The notes: a model not told the origin generated them from the sequence alone. 64,000 nucleotides of DNA from Herbaspirillum hiltneri N3 (GCF_001267925.1 NZ_CP011409.1:4216001-4280000), one strand, 5' to 3'. Counted from the stretch's first letter, positions 34,169 through 44,041 are shown. Numbers and translations: made by a program.

Positions 34169-36232
34169 ATGACTTCGACACAGCCGACCCAAGCTACATC
34201 AATCGCGCCCTCCGCCTCCCCCTGGCATGAAGGCGAGCTGACCATGCAGCGCAGTGTCGGCGCCGTCGAACGCATGGTGGGCCCCGGCCGCAACCAGATG
34301 TCGCGGGCCTGGATGCCTGACCAGCATCGCGAGTTTTATGCGCAGTTACCGTTCGTGATCCTGGGCGCCGTCGATACGGCAGGCGAAGTGTGGGCCACCT
34401 TGCGTGCCGCCCGGCCCGGCTTCATGCACGCCGACACCGCCGAGAAACTCACGCTCGAGCTCCCGCGCGATCCGCTCGACCCCGCCGACGCCGGCATGGA
34501 AGACGGCGACGGCGTCGGCATGCTCGGCATCGAGCTGCACACCCGCCGCCGCAATCGCATGAACGGCCTGGTCAGCAGGCAATCGGACGAGCGCTTCAAC
34601 ATCGACGTGACCCAGGCTTACGGCAACTGCCCGCAATATATCCAGTTGCGTCAATATGAATTCACCGATGCGCCTGCCGGTGCGGTCAGCAAGCTGCCGG
34701 CGCTCGACGCCGACGCGGCCGCCATGATCCGTGCGGCCGATTCGTTCTACGTCGCTTCGTACGTGGTGCGCGATGGCAAGAAACAGGTCGACGCCTCGCA
34801 TCGCGGCGGCAAACCCGGTTTCGTGCGCATCGACGACGACGGCGTGCTGACGATTCCGGATTTCTCCGGCAACCTGTTCTTCAACACGCTGGGAAATTTT
34901 TTACTGAATCCGCGCGCCGGCCTGGTGTTTGTCGATTTCCGCAACGGCGATCTCTTGCAACTGAGCGGACGCGCCGAAGTCATCATCAATGCGCCCGAAG
35001 TAGCTGCCTTCATGGGTGCGGAACGCATGTGGCGCTTCACGCCGCAACAAATCGTGCGTCGGCCCGCCGCCTTGCCGTTGCGATGGGTCGACGTCCCTGC
35101 CGGCGCCTCGCCCAACGCGCTGATCACCGGCAGCTGGGAAGATGCCGCCGCCCGCCTGAAGGCGGCTGAACTCGCCACGCAATGGCGGCCCTTCCGCGTC
35201 AGCAGGATCGTTGCTGAAAGCGCGGCCATCCGCTCGTTCCATCTGCTGCCGGACGACGGCGCCGGCATGCCGGCCGTCATGGCGGGACAGCATGTCTCGG
35301 TAAGGCTGCCGGTTGCCGGGGGCGGCATGCAGATCCGCCAGTACACCTTGTCAAGCGCCCCCTCCGACGCGTTCCTGCGCATCAGCGTCAAGCGCCAGGG
35401 ATTGTTCTCCGACCATCTGCACACGAAGATCAAGGTCGGCGACATCATCGAAATGCGCGCGCCGGCCGGCAACTTCACCATCGATGCCTCGGTGCGCCGT
35501 CCCGCCGTGCTGCTGGCCGCAGGCGTCGGCGTCACGCCGATGCTGGCGATGCTGCGTCACCTGGTCCATGAAGGCATGCGCAAGCGCTACCAGCGGCCGG
35601 TGTGGCTGTTCCAGTCGGCGCACAGCAAGACCGGGCTGGCCTTCGGCGAAGAGATCGCCGCCCTGGTCAGCGCCGGCAAGGGCGGTGTGCGCCACGTGCG
35701 AGTAGTGAGCCAGGCCGATCAGAATGAGCAGGATGTCGAAGTATCAGGACGCATCGACATCGCCTTGCTGAAGCAGAGCTTGCCCTTTGACGATTACGAT
35801 TTTTATCTGTGCGGTCCGGCTGCATTCATGCAGCAAATGTATGACGGCTTGCGCGCCATGAACGTGACCGACGCGCGCATCCATGCGGAAGCATTCGGCC
35901 CGTCCGGCCTGCAACGCCAGGTCGACGAGCAGGCGGCGCGGGTTCCGTTGGCGCCGCCTGCGGCCCATGCGGTACCTGTGGTATTCATGCGCTCGGCCAA
36001 GGAAGCACGCTGGACGCCGGAGAGCGGATCCCTGCTGGAACTGGCGGAACAGCGCGGCCTTGATCCGGAATCAAGCTGCCGCGACGGCCGTTGCGGCACC
36101 TGCCGGACCCGCGTGCTGCAAGGGGAAGTGACTTATGCGAAGACGCCCGATTTCGCCGTGGCGGAAGATGAAGCCTTGACCTGCTGCGCGATGCCGGCCG
36201 AGGGTTGCGCGACGCTGCACCTGGAACTGTAG
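34169..36232 (+). CDS. PNPOx-like / ferredoxin reductase / 2Fe-2S fusion oxidoreductase
   Basis: Encodes 687 aa with GAGGAG upstream. Three modules: residues ~45-300, a pyridoxamine-phosphate-oxidase-like flavin domain (FDERFN..., GNCPQYIQLRQY, DFSGNLFFNTLGNFLLNPRAGLVF); ~340-580, a ferredoxin-NADP reductase module (RQYTLSSAP for flavin, LAAGVGVTPMLAML for NAD(P), YLCGPAAFMQQM); ~600-687, a plant-type [2Fe-2S] domain with SSCRDGRCGTCRTRVL and a distal TCCAMP. Electrons could pass from NAD(P)H via flavin to the iron-sulfur cluster or the N-terminal flavin. The natural substrate is unknown. It is co-transcribed with the GST gene. Confidence 0.92.
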   Translation: MTSTQPTQATSIAPSASPWHEGELTMQRSVGAVERMVGPGRNQMSRAWMPDQHREFYAQLPFVILGAVDTAGEVWATLRAARPGFMHADTAEKLTLELPRDPLDPADAGMEDGDGVGMLGIELHTRRRNRMNGLVSRQSDERFNIDVTQAYGNCPQYIQLRQYEFTDAPAGAVSKLPALDADAAAMIRAADSFYVASYVVRDGKKQVDASHRGGKPGFVRIDDDGVLTIPDFSGNLFFNTLGNFLLNPRAGLVFVDFRNGDLLQLSGRAEVIINAPEVAAFMGAERMWRFTPQQIVRRPAALPLRWVDVPAGASPNALITGSWEDAAARLKAAELATQWRPFRVSRIVAESAAIRSFHLLPDDGAGMPAVMAGQHVSVRLPVAGGGMQIRQYTLSSAPSDAFLRISVKRQGLFSDHLHTKIKVGDIIEMRAPAGNFTIDASVRRPAVLLAAGVGVTPMLAMLRHLVHEGMRKRYQRPVWLFQSAHSKTGLAFGEEIAALVSAGKGGVRHVRVVSQADQNEQDVEVSGRIDIALLKQSLPFDDYDFYLCGPAAFMQQMYDGLRAMNVTDARIHAEAFGPSGLQRQVDEQAARVPLAPPAAHAVPVVFMRSAKEARWTPESGSLLELAEQRGLDPESSCRDGRCGTCRTRVLQGEVTYAKTPDFAVAEDEALTCCAMPAEGCATLHLEL

Positions 36233-36266
36233 TCCCCGGGCAGCATCAAGGTGCGCCGTCCGGACC

Positions 36267-37334
36267 TCAGGCCAGATGCTTGCGCAGCGAATCGGTCAGT
36301 GCGCCGCAGGCTTCATCGGTGCCGACCGTGATGCGCAGGAACTGATTGATGCGCGCGCTGGTGAAATGGCGCACGATGATGCCGTCGCCACGCAAGCTGG
36401 CGGCCAGGCCGGCGGCGTCATGCTGCGGATGGCGCGCGAAGACGAAATTGGCGGCCGACGGCAACACCTCGAAACCGAGCGATGCGAGTTCGTCCGCCAG
36501 CTTGCTGCGGCTGGCGATGACGGCGTTGCGGGTACGGTCGAAATGCGCATCGTCTTCCATCGCCGCAGTCGCGCCGGCGATCGCGATACGGTCCAGCGGA
36601 TAGGAATTGAAGCTGTTCTTGACCCGTTCCAGCGCACTGATCAGATCGGCATGGCCGACAGCAAAGCCGACCCGCAGCCCGGCCAGCGAACGCGACTTGG
36701 ACAGCGTCTGCACCACCAGCAGATTCGGATGGCGCGTCACCAGATCGATGGCGCTGTCGCCGCCGAAATCGATATACGCCTCGTCGACAATCACCACGCG
36801 ATCCGGATTGCCGGCCAGCAGGCGCTCTACTTCATCCAGCGCTAGCAGGCAACCGGTCGGTGCGTTCGGATTCGGGAAGATGATGCCGCCGATGGCCTCG
36901 CCCTGGCCGAGATAGTCGTCGACGCGGATCGTGAAATCCTCGGCCAGCGGCACCGCACGATATTCCACTTCATACAGACTGGCGTAGGTCGGATAAAAAC
37001 TGTAGGTGATGTCCGGGAACAGGATCGGCGCGCCATGCTTGAGCAGCGCCTGGAAAGCATGCGCCAGCACTTCGTCGGAACCGTTGCCGACGAATACCTG
37101 CGACGGCGACAAGCCGTGGCGTTTTGCAATCGCCAGCTTGAGCGGTTCGGCGTCCGGGTTCGGATACAGGCGCAGGTTGTCGCCGATTTCCTGCGCCATG
37201 GCGGCGATCGCCTTGGGCGACGGACCGTAGGGATTTTCGTTGGTGTTGAGCTTGACCAGCTTGCTGATCTTGGGCTGCTCGCCGGGGGTATAAGGCGTCA
37301 GGCGGCTGACGATGGGGCTCCAGAATTTGCTCAT
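36267..37334 (-). CDS. hisC: Histidinol-phosphate aminotransferase
   Basis: Encodes 355 aa from ATG 37334 ([20 protein letters not shown]). PLP enzyme signatures are clear: [29 protein letters not shown] and the Schiff-base lysine in [16 protein letters not shown]-terminal RITVGT binds the substrate carboxylate. It converts imidazole-acetol phosphate with glutamate to histidinol phosphate, and such paralogues also act on aromatic amino acids. No other his or aro gene is nearby, so it may be a second copy with a broader role. It diverges from the DUF4337 gene. Confidence 0.93.
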   Translation of the reverse strand: MSKFWSPIVSRLTPYTPGEQPKISKLVKLNTNENPYGPSPKAIAAMAQEIGDNLRLYPNPDAEPLKLAIAKRHGLSPSQVFVGNGSDEVLAHAFQALLKHGAPILFPDITYSFYPTYASLYEVEYRAVPLAEDFTIRVDDYLGQGEAIGGIIFPNPNAPTGCLLALDEVERLLAGNPDRVVIVDEAYIDFGGDSAIDLVTRHPNLLVVQTLSKSRSLAGLRVGFAVGHADLISALERVKNSFNSYPLDRIAIAGATAAMEDDAHFDRTRNAVIASRSKLADELASLGFEVLPSAANFVFARHPQHDAAGLAASLRGDGIIVRHFTSARINQFLRITVGTDEACGALTDSLRKHLA

Positions 37335-37549
37335 GGGAATGGTTTTCGCGCTGCTTCTGCAATAAAACAGCAATGGTAACAAACCCGGGCCCGGCGCGCG
37401 TCAACTGGGGAGGCGGCTGGCGCATTAAGGGCATGCGCAAGGAGGGTTGCGCGACGTGCCTGGAAGCAACTGCGAGCAATCAGGAGCGGTCCCGGGCGCG
37501 ACATAACAATTCGATAACAACAGATAACGATAGCGAAGGAAGCATCCGC

Positions 37550-38128
37550 ATGGCCACAGAATACGAAGTCCCAAGCCCGCACGAACATCATCTGGAACAC
37601 GTCGCCGAACACGCCCATGGCAGCGGCGACAACTTCGCCGGCAAGATCGCCGTCATGACCGCCATCATGGCGACCGTCGGCGCGCTGTTCAGCTTCCAGG
37701 CCGGTTCCACCGAGAACGCAGCCGCGATGAACAAGAACAACGCCGCCATCAAGAAGACCGAGGCCGCCAACCAGTGGAATTATTACCAGGCCAAGTCCAG
37801 CCGCCAGAACCTGGCTGAACTGGCTGCAACGATTCCCGGTGTCGATTCAGCGAAATACAATGCCGCCGCGGAACGCTACAAGTCGGAGAAGGAAGACATC
37901 CGCAAGGCCGCTGAAAAGCTGGAAGAAGAATCCAAGGCATGGGACGAATTGTCCGAAGTCAAACTGCACCAGCACCACCGCTGGGCGCAGGCCATGACGG
38001 CGATCCAGATCGCCATCTCGCTGGCGGCGATCACGCTGCTCACGCGCAAGGACTGGCTCAAGAAGATTTCCTACACGGCGGCCGGCGCGAGCGTGATTCT
38101 GGGCTCGCTGGCGGCGATGCATATCTGA
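37550..38128 (+). CDS. DUF4337 membrane protein
   Basis: Encodes 192 aa from ATG 37550 (AAGGA upstream). A His/Glu-rich N-terminus (EYEVPSPHEHHLEHVAEHAH) precedes one membrane helix (IAVMTAIMATVGALFSFQAG). A long soluble helical part follows, with NNAAIKKTEAANQWNYYQAK and AERYKSEKEDIRKAAEKLEE, then two more helices near the end (AMTAIQIAISLAAITLL and ISYTAAGASVILGSLAAMHI). This order matches DUF4337, whose function is unknown. Confidence 0.9.
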   Translation: MATEYEVPSPHEHHLEHVAEHAHGSGDNFAGKIAVMTAIMATVGALFSFQAGSTENAAAMNKNNAAIKKTEAANQWNYYQAKSSRQNLAELAATIPGVDSAKYNAAAERYKSEKEDIRKAAEKLEEESKAWDELSEVKLHQHHRWAQAMTAIQIAISLAAITLLTRKDWLKKISYTAAGASVILGSLAAMHI

Positions 38129-38138
38129 GTCGCTGAAA

Positions 38139-38166
38139 CCTGCTCTCCCTGCGCAGCGAGAGCAGG
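38139..38166. terminator. Hairpin between convergent genes
   Basis: CCTGCTCTC (38139-38147) and GAGAGCAGG (38158-38166) form a 9-bp perfect stem with a 10-nt loop, between the DUF4337 stop and the convergent gene's stop at 38176. A TTTTTG follows further on at ~38179, inside that gene. Confidence 0.5.
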
Positions 38167-38175
38167 CAGAGGTGC

Positions 38176-38766
38176 TCAGGTTTTTGCTTCAATGTGATAC
38201 ATGCCCCATGGGCATAGCGCAAACCGTGCGCTGATCGGTTTTTCCATGATGTCCGGAAAACTGTCGGCATCGTACACCGCCCACAGGGGACCGAGGCCGC
38301 CAAGCGGAATCGGTTTGCCGTCCAGATGCGTGGCGACGATGAAGCGATACTTGCGGATGTCGGCCAGCGCCACCTGCACCGCATAGCCGTCGACGGCGCG
38401 CAGCAGCACGTCGCGCGCCGCGCTTGCGCCGGCAGCGTGGGCGACATCCGCCAGCAAGGGGCCGCTCAGCACATGCTGCCTGTTGTCGTATTCCAGCGTG
38501 GGCTTGATGGTGGTCTGCGGCAAAGCACTCAGGGAGGCGAAGTCGAAGGTGTGCGCCCGGTTGAATTGCAGCTTCTGCTTGGCCATCATCTGATCCAGCG
38601 CCGGATCGAGCGCGCCGCGATTGCCTGCGCCGATGGCGCCGGTCAGCGTCAGCAGCACCGGCCCGGCATCTTGTGCAGCGCTGCAGGCAATCGACTTCTT
38701 GTTGGCGGCCATGGCGGTGGCGCTCATGCCGAGCAGGCCGGCGGCGAGGAATTGTCGTTTCTTCAT
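38176..38766 (-). CDS. Exported molybdopterin-oxidoreductase-fold protein lacking the Mo-ligand Cys
   Basis: Encodes 196 aa from ATG 38766 (AAGGAG upstream). Signal peptide MKKRQFLAAGLLGMSATAMA. The mature part (VLLTLTGAIGAGN, TFDFASLSALPQTTIK, LSGPLLADVAHAAG, YAVQVALADIRKYRFIVAT, GPLWAVYDAD) follows the sulfite-oxidase/YedY molybdopterin-binding fold. In YedY and sulfite oxidases a Cys coordinates molybdenum in the central loop; here the only cysteines are near residue 28 and at ALCPWG close to the end. It may bind another ligand. Periplasmic. Confidence 0.75.
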   Translation of the reverse strand: MKKRQFLAAGLLGMSATAMAANKKSIACSAAQDAGPVLLTLTGAIGAGNRGALDPALDQMMAKQKLQFNRAHTFDFASLSALPQTTIKPTLEYDNRQHVLSGPLLADVAHAAGASAARDVLLRAVDGYAVQVALADIRKYRFIVATHLDGKPIPLGGLGPLWAVYDADSFPDIMEKPISARFALCPWGMYHIEAKT

Positions 38767-38832
38767 GATGGTCTCCTTGTTCAGCACAGGCGATGCGCAG
38801 CATGATGCCCGATAAATGCCGGCGACGGCGAC

Positions 38833-38860
38833 AAAAAAGCGGACCGGAGTCCGCTTTTTT
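38833..38860 (-). terminator. Intrinsic terminator of the BASS transporter gene
   Basis: AAAAAAGCGGAC (38833-38844), CGGA loop, GTCCGCTTTTTT (38849-38860): a GC-rich stem flanked by A/T runs, 21 bp beyond the stop at 38882 on the minus strand. Confidence 0.92.
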
Positions 38861-38881
38861 TCATTTGTATCGGTAAAGGCG

Positions 38882-39802
38882 TCAGGCCCGGTCTTGCGGT
38901 GGACGACCGCGCCAGAAACCGGCCAGCATCGACCCCGACAGATTGTGCCAGACCGAGAACAGCGCGCCTGGCAGTGCCGCCAGCGGCGTGAAATACAGCT
39001 TGCCCAGCGCAGCCGCGAGGCCGGAGTGCTGCATGCCGACTTCAATCGCCAGCGTGCGGCAGATTGATTCGTCGAAGCCGAGCAGACGGCCGCCCCAGTA
39101 ACCGCCCAGCAAACCGATGGCGTTGTGCAGGATCACGCCCACCAGCACCACCAGACCGACCGAGGCGATGCTGGCCTGGCTGCCGCCGACCACCGCTGCA
39201 ATGATCAGCAGGATCGCGACCATCGACACCAGCGACAGGTAAGGTTCGATGCGGCGGATCAGCTTGCTCGCGAACAGGTTCAGCACCAGGCCCGCCACGA
39301 TCGGCACCACCACGATCTGCACGATGCTCATCAGCATCGCATGCGCGTCGAAGTGGATCGAAGCATCGACATACAACTCGGTCAGCAACGGCGTAGCGAA
39401 TACGCTCACCAGCGCCGACAGCGTCGAGATCGTCACCGACAGCGCAACATCGCCGCGCGACAGATAGATCATCACGTTCGACGCCGTGCCGCTGGCGACG
39501 CTGCCGACCAGCACCATGCCGGCGGTCAGGTCAGGCGGCATGCGCAACAGCTTGGCGATCGCCCAGGCGGCCAGCGGCATCACCAGGTAGTGCAGGATGA
39601 TGCCGGCGGCAACCGGCGCCGGGCGTTTGACGATGCGTTTGAAATCGTCCAGCGTCAGCGTGACGCCCATGGTCAGCATGATCAGCGTCAGCAGCAGCGT
39701 GACGTGCGGACCGATCGGCGTGAAGGTGGCGGGAGAAAAATACGCGGCGGCGGACAGCAGCAGCGCCCAGACAGGAAACAGGCGGGTAAGACTGGCAAGC
39801 AT
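38882..39802 (-). CDS. Bile acid:sodium symporter (BASS) family transporter
   Basis: Encodes 306 aa starting [21 protein letters not shown]. About ten membrane helices; hallmark segments are [42 protein letters not shown] and [18 protein letters not shown], the two crossing motifs of the BASS fold. It resembles YocS/PanS-like carriers that move organic acids with sodium. The ribosome site is weak; the frame remains open to 39982, but that upstream part is not hydrophobic and looks non-coding. Confidence 0.92.
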   Translation of the reverse strand: MLASLTRLFPVWALLLSAAAYFSPATFTPIGPHVTLLLTLIMLTMGVTLTLDDFKRIVKRPAPVAAGIILHYLVMPLAAWAIAKLLRMPPDLTAGMVLVGSVASGTASNVMIYLSRGDVALSVTISTLSALVSVFATPLLTELYVDASIHFDAHAMLMSIVQIVVVPIVAGLVLNLFASKLIRRIEPYLSLVSMVAILLIIAAVVGGSQASIASVGLVVLVGVILHNAIGLLGGYWGGRLLGFDESICRTLAIEVGMQHSGLAAALGKLYFTPLAALPGALFSVWHNLSGSMLAGFWRGRPPQDRA

Positions 39803-40024
39803 GATTGAGATCGATTCGGCGGAGTAAGGAAAAAAGAGAATGAAGAGTAGCTCCGCGGATGGCGCGCGAGTGAAACGGAGGCGGTAACGAATGCACTGAA
39901 TAAAAGCTGATATGCGGTCGCGCCGGCCTCGGCCGTGCGTCTTGTGGAAACACGAGGGCGTCATTTTACCTGCGCGCGCCAATCCTTGCCGGCAGGCGCC
40001 TTGCGGACGCTGGACTACGCCGTC

Positions 40025-41182
40025 TCAGCGCATCGTATTGGTCTTCATCGGTTTCCATTTCTGGTTCTGCACTTCGTAGATCGTATAGGACGGCGAACGC
40101 GGATTGCCGACGGCGTCGAAGGCGATGACGCCGGTGAGGCCCTTGAAACTGATCTCGTGCAAGGCGTTGGTAATCTTGTGCGGATTGAGCGAATTGGCCT
40201 GGCGTACAGCGGCCATCAGCACATGCGCTGCGTCGTAGGCGTACGGCGTCATGATGGAAATCTGGAAATCGAAACGCTGACTGAAATCGGCTTCGAACTT
40301 CTTCCAGCCCGGCATCTTGTTGAACGGCATGCCGGTTTCCTGGGCCACCGTGCCGTTGGCGGCGATGCCGCTGGAGATCAGGAATGACGACCCTACGATG
40401 CCGTTCATCGACGTCACCAGACGCGCCTTGACCTCCTCGCGCAGCATGCTTTTCGCCAGCATGCTGGTCTGCTCGGAATAGCCGCCGAAGAAAACGGCAT
40501 CGATGTCCTGCGCCTTGACGCGACGCAGGATCTCGCCGAAATTCATCAACACATCGCTGACCGAATCTCGGCTGACGATGACCCCGCCGTGTTCACGCGC
40601 CACCTCGCTGAAGCGCGAGCTGACGTTGACGCCGAAGGTGGTGCCGTTGTCGATGACCGCAATGCGCTGCGCATGCAATTCCTTGACGACGTACTCACCC
40701 AGGTAAATACAGGCATCGTCATCAATGCCCAGCATGCGGAAGGTCGTCCGGAATCCCTGGTCGGTGTACCTCCGGAAACTGGACGTGGGCGAGATTTGCG
40801 GTATGCCGGCATCGGCAAAAATCTTCGACACGGCGATGCTGGTGTTGCTGTTGGTGCCGCCGATGACGCCAACCACCTCGGCCTGCACCAGCGCCGTCGC
40901 CACACGCCGCGCGCGTTCGGCGTCATTGCGGTCGTCCATGCGCACCAGGCGGAATTGCACCCGTTTGCCATTGATCTTGAAAGGATTGCGGTTGGCTTCG
41001 AAGATCGCCAGTTCGGCTGCGTTGGCCAGGCCCTTGCCGAAACTTTCCGATACGCCGCTGAGTGCGCCCACAAAGCCTATCGTCACGGTCTGGACTTCCT
41101 CGCCGGCGATCGCTCCGGAAGCGTACAGCGCCAGCGACAATACGCATAGCATCAGCATGCGTCGATATCTCGGGAAAAGCAT
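40025..41182 (-). CDS. Liv-type periplasmic binding protein
   Basis: Encodes 385 aa with an excellent GGAGGTGAC ribosome site and signal peptide MLMLCVLSLALYASGAIAG. The Peripla_BP_6 fold is seen in VTIGFVGALSGVSESFGKGLANAAELAIFEAN, GVIGGTNSNTSIAVS, ISPTSSFRRYTDQGFRTTFRM and MTPYAYDAAHVLMAAVRQAN. It would bind branched-chain amino acids or related ligands in the periplasm. No LivH/M/G/F genes are adjacent, so it is an orphan here. Confidence 0.92.
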   Translation of the reverse strand: MLFPRYRRMLMLCVLSLALYASGAIAGEEVQTVTIGFVGALSGVSESFGKGLANAAELAIFEANRNPFKINGKRVQFRLVRMDDRNDAERARRVATALVQAEVVGVIGGTNSNTSIAVSKIFADAGIPQISPTSSFRRYTDQGFRTTFRMLGIDDDACIYLGEYVVKELHAQRIAVIDNGTTFGVNVSSRFSEVAREHGGVIVSRDSVSDVLMNFGEILRRVKAQDIDAVFFGGYSEQTSMLAKSMLREEVKARLVTSMNGIVGSSFLISSGIAANGTVAQETGMPFNKMPGWKKFEADFSQRFDFQISIMTPYAYDAAHVLMAAVRQANSLNPHKITNALHEISFKGLTGVIAFDAVGNPRSPSYTIYEVQNQKWKPMKTNTMR

Positions 41183-41300
41183 GTCACCTCCGTGTGAACT
41201 TGTCTTAGCAAACGCTTGTTCTTATACCTCACGCGGAGTTACGACTCGATCAAAAAAATACGAAAAGACGCCACCATTACATTGTGGCGCTATAAACAAA

Positions 41301-41321
41301 ATGCCCCGCAGAGCGGGGCAT
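41301..41321 (-). terminator. Intrinsic terminator of ettA
   Basis: ATGCCCCGC (41301-41309), AGA loop, GCGGGGCAT (41313-41321), followed on the minus strand by TTTTGTTTATA; 25 bp past the ettA stop. Confidence 0.88.
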
Positions 41322-41345
41322 GGTTGCGCGATGGCAATTACGGTA

Positions 41346-43013
41346 TCAACGGGTGACCGGCTTGTAGCGAATACGCTTCGGCTTGGCGCCTTCTTCACCG
41401 AGGCGCTTCTTCTTGTCGGCTTCGTACTCCTGGTAGTTGCCGTCAAAGAAGCTGACCTGCGAATCGCCTTCGAACGAGATGATATGCGTGGCGATACGGT
41501 CAAGGAACCAGCGATCATGGCTGATCACCAGCACGGTGCCGGCGAATTCCAGCAGCGCGTCTTCCAGCGCGCGCAGGGTTTCCACGTCGAGGTCGTTGGA
41601 CGGTTCATCGAGCAGCAGGACGTTGCCACCTTGCAGCAGCGTCTTGGCCAGATGCAGACGGCCGCGTTCACCGCCGGACAAATTGCCGACGATCTTCTGC
41701 TGGTCGCCGCCCTTGAAGTTGAAGCGGCCCAGATACGCGCGCGACGGCATTTCGAAACGGCCGACCGTGAGGATGTCGGCGCCGGCGGCGACGTCTTCAA
41801 ACACGGTCTTCTTGTTTTCCAGGTCTTCGCGCGACTGATCGACCAGCGAGATGCGCACGGTAGGGCCGAGCACCAGTTCGCCGCTGTCCGGCTGTTCGCG
41901 GCCCGCCAGCATGCGGAACAAGGTCGACTTGCCGGCGCCGTTCGGGCCGATGATGCCGACGATGGCGCCGGCTGGAATCTTGAAGTTCAGATTATCGATC
42001 AGCAGGCGATCGCCGTAGCCCTTGCTGACGCCCTTGAACTCGATGACTTCATTGCCCAGGCGTTCGGCCACGGGGATGAAGATTTCCGAGGTCTCGTTGC
42101 GCTTCTGGTATTCGTGTTCGGAGAGCTCGTTGAAGCGCGACAGACGCGCCTTGCTCTTGGCCTGGCGGCCCTTCGGGTTCTGGCGCACCCATTCGAGTTC
42201 CTTGGCGATGGTTTTCTGGCGCGCCGATTCGGTGGCTTCTTCCTGCTTCAGGCGGGCTTCCTTCTGCTCCAGCCAGGAAGAGTAATTGCCCTTCCATGGA
42301 ATGCCGTGGCCGCGGTCCAGTTCGAGGATCCATTCGGCGGCGTTGTCGAGGAAATAGCGATCATGGGTGATCGCCACGACGGTGCCGGGGAAGCGCAGCA
42401 GGAATTGCTCCAGCCAGTCCACCGATTCGGCGTCCAGGTGATTGGTCGGTTCGTCGAGCAACAGCATGTCAGGCTTGGACAGCAATAATTTGCACAGCGC
42501 TACGCGGCGCTTTTCACCGCCGGACAGCACGGCGATCTTGGCGTCCCAAGGCGGCAGGCGCAATGCGTCGGCGGCCATTTCCAGCTGCTGGTTCAGGCTG
42601 TTGCCGTCGGAGGCGGAGATGATCGCTTCCAGGCGCGCCTGCTCGGTGGCGAGCGCGTCGAAGTCGGCGTCTTCTTCCGCATACGCGGCATAGACGACGT
42701 CGAGCTTGGCTTGCGCTTCGAACACTTCACCGAGCGCGCTTTCGACTTCCTGACGCACGTTCTTTTCCGGATCGAGCTGCGGCTCCTGCGGCAGGTAGCC
42801 GATGTTCAGGTTGGGCGCCGGAGTCGCGTCGCCTTCGATTTCCTTGTCGATGCCTGCCATGATTTTGAGCAGCGTCGATTTGCCGGAACCGTTCAGGCCG
42901 AGCACGCCGATCTTGGCGCCGGGGAAGAAGGACAGCGAAATGTCCTTCAGGATCTGACGCTTCGGCGGCACGATCTTGCCGACGCGGTTCATAGTGAATA
43001 CGTATTGAGCCAT
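41346..43013 (-). CDS. ettA: ABC-F translational throttle protein EttA
   Basis: Encodes 555 aa, the family's normal length. Two ATPase domains: Walker A GLNGSGKST and GPNGAGKST, signatures LSGGEKRRVAL and LSGGERGRLHL, Walker B LLLDEPTNHLDAES and LLLDEPSNDLDVET. The first domain contains the arm insertion (EVFEAQAKLDVVYAAYAEED). The opening MAQYVFTMNRVGKIVPPKR is specific to EttA. It binds the ribosomal E site and gates the first peptide bond according to ATP/ADP level. Soluble. Single gene with its own terminator. Confidence 0.97.
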   Translation of the reverse strand: MAQYVFTMNRVGKIVPPKRQILKDISLSFFPGAKIGVLGLNGSGKSTLLKIMAGIDKEIEGDATPAPNLNIGYLPQEPQLDPEKNVRQEVESALGEVFEAQAKLDVVYAAYAEEDADFDALATEQARLEAIISASDGNSLNQQLEMAADALRLPPWDAKIAVLSGGEKRRVALCKLLLSKPDMLLLDEPTNHLDAESVDWLEQFLLRFPGTVVAITHDRYFLDNAAEWILELDRGHGIPWKGNYSSWLEQKEARLKQEEATESARQKTIAKELEWVRQNPKGRQAKSKARLSRFNELSEHEYQKRNETSEIFIPVAERLGNEVIEFKGVSKGYGDRLLIDNLNFKIPAGAIVGIIGPNGAGKSTLFRMLAGREQPDSGELVLGPTVRISLVDQSREDLENKKTVFEDVAAGADILTVGRFEMPSRAYLGRFNFKGGDQQKIVGNLSGGERGRLHLAKTLLQGGNVLLLDEPSNDLDVETLRALEDALLEFAGTVLVISHDRWFLDRIATHIISFEGDSQVSFFDGNYQEYEADKKKRLGEEGAKPKRIRYKPVTR

Positions 43014-43080
43014 GTTTGGATGCCAATAATGAAGGTAGAAAAATTTGCTGGGTACCGTGATGCAGCCTGAGGCCTCAGGT

Positions 43081-43959
43081 TCAGGCGCTCAGTGCGCGGC
43101 CCTTGGCGGACCACAGGCGCCACAATCCTTCCACGGAGTATACAGCCAGCGCGACCCAAATCACCACGAAACCTGTCAGGCGCGGCCCGTCGAACGGTTC
43201 GTCATAGATGAAAACCCCGGTCAGCAGTTGCATCGTGGGCGAGATGTATTGCAGCAATCCCAACAAAGACAAGGGAATCCGGCGCGCCGCGCGGGCGAAC
43301 AACAGCAGCGGAATCGCCGTCACCGGGCCAGACAGCACCAGCAGGACCTGCGACATCGGCGAGGCTTGCAGGAAACCGTTGCCGCCATTGGCCGCGGTGA
43401 CCGCCAGGATCGCCAGCACCAGCGGCGCCAGCAGGATGGTTTCCAGCGCCAGGCCTTCCAGTGCGCCGAGATAGGCGATCTTGCGCAGCAGGCCGTAGAC
43501 GCCGAAGGTGGCGGCGATGACCAGCCCGATCCACGGCAACGCCCCGTTGCTCCAGGTCAGCCACAACACCGCACCCAGCGCCATGAAAACCGCCAGCCAT
43601 TGAAAGGGGCGCAACTTTTCCTTGAGGATCACGTAGCCCAGCAAGACGCTGACCAGCGGACTCATGAAATAGCCGAGACTGGCGTCGACGATGCGGCCGC
43701 TGTTGACCGCCCACACGTACAGCACCCAGTTGCCCGACAACAGCAGCGCGCTGACCAGGAAGCCGAGCAGCACGCGCGGCTTGCGCACCACCGCGCCGAG
43801 CCAGGCCCACTGGCGTTTCCAGGAGAGCACCGCGATCAGAAACAGCAGCGACCAGAAAATGCGCTGCAACACGATGTCGAACGACGAGACGTCCTGCAGC
43901 AGCTTGAAGTAAAGCGGGAACAATCCCCACAGGAGGAAACAGCTTATCGCGTAAAACAT
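43081..43959 (-). CDS. rarD: EamA-family transporter RarD
   Basis: Encodes 292 aa with ten membrane helices in two EamA repeats. MFYAISCFLLWGLFPLYFKLL and NWVLYVWAVNSGRIVDASLGYFMSPL are the RarD signature, and the end QYISPTMQLLTGVFIYDEPF matches too. RarD was named for chloramphenicol sensitivity, but the real substrate is not established. It lies between ettA and the ureide operon's hairpin, in the same direction. Confidence 0.93.
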   Translation of the reverse strand: MFYAISCFLLWGLFPLYFKLLQDVSSFDIVLQRIFWSLLFLIAVLSWKRQWAWLGAVVRKPRVLLGFLVSALLLSGNWVLYVWAVNSGRIVDASLGYFMSPLVSVLLGYVILKEKLRPFQWLAVFMALGAVLWLTWSNGALPWIGLVIAATFGVYGLLRKIAYLGALEGLALETILLAPLVLAILAVTAANGGNGFLQASPMSQVLLVLSGPVTAIPLLLFARAARRIPLSLLGLLQYISPTMQLLTGVFIYDEPFDGPRLTGFVVIWVALAVYSVEGLWRLWSAKGRALSA

Positions 43960-44012
43960 GGCGACCTAATAGATGGGCAAAGGATGAAAAGCGGCAGCGC
44001 AAAAATGGAAGC

Positions 44013-44041
44013 GCCGCGAAAACTTGGGAAAGTTTCGCGGC
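44013..44041 (-). terminator. Hairpin ending the ureide operon
   Basis: GCCGCGAA (44013-44020) pairs with TTCGCGGC (44034-44041), with a further ACTT/AAGT pair inside around a GGGA loop. On the minus strand it lies 70 bp past the ureidoglycolate lyase stop and is followed by CATTTTTG. Confidence 0.6.

Noticed and set aside
40725..42488. 587-codon plus-strand open frame across the Liv-type SBP and ettA
   Set aside because: Shadow of two strongly supported minus-strand genes and runs over the ettA terminator.
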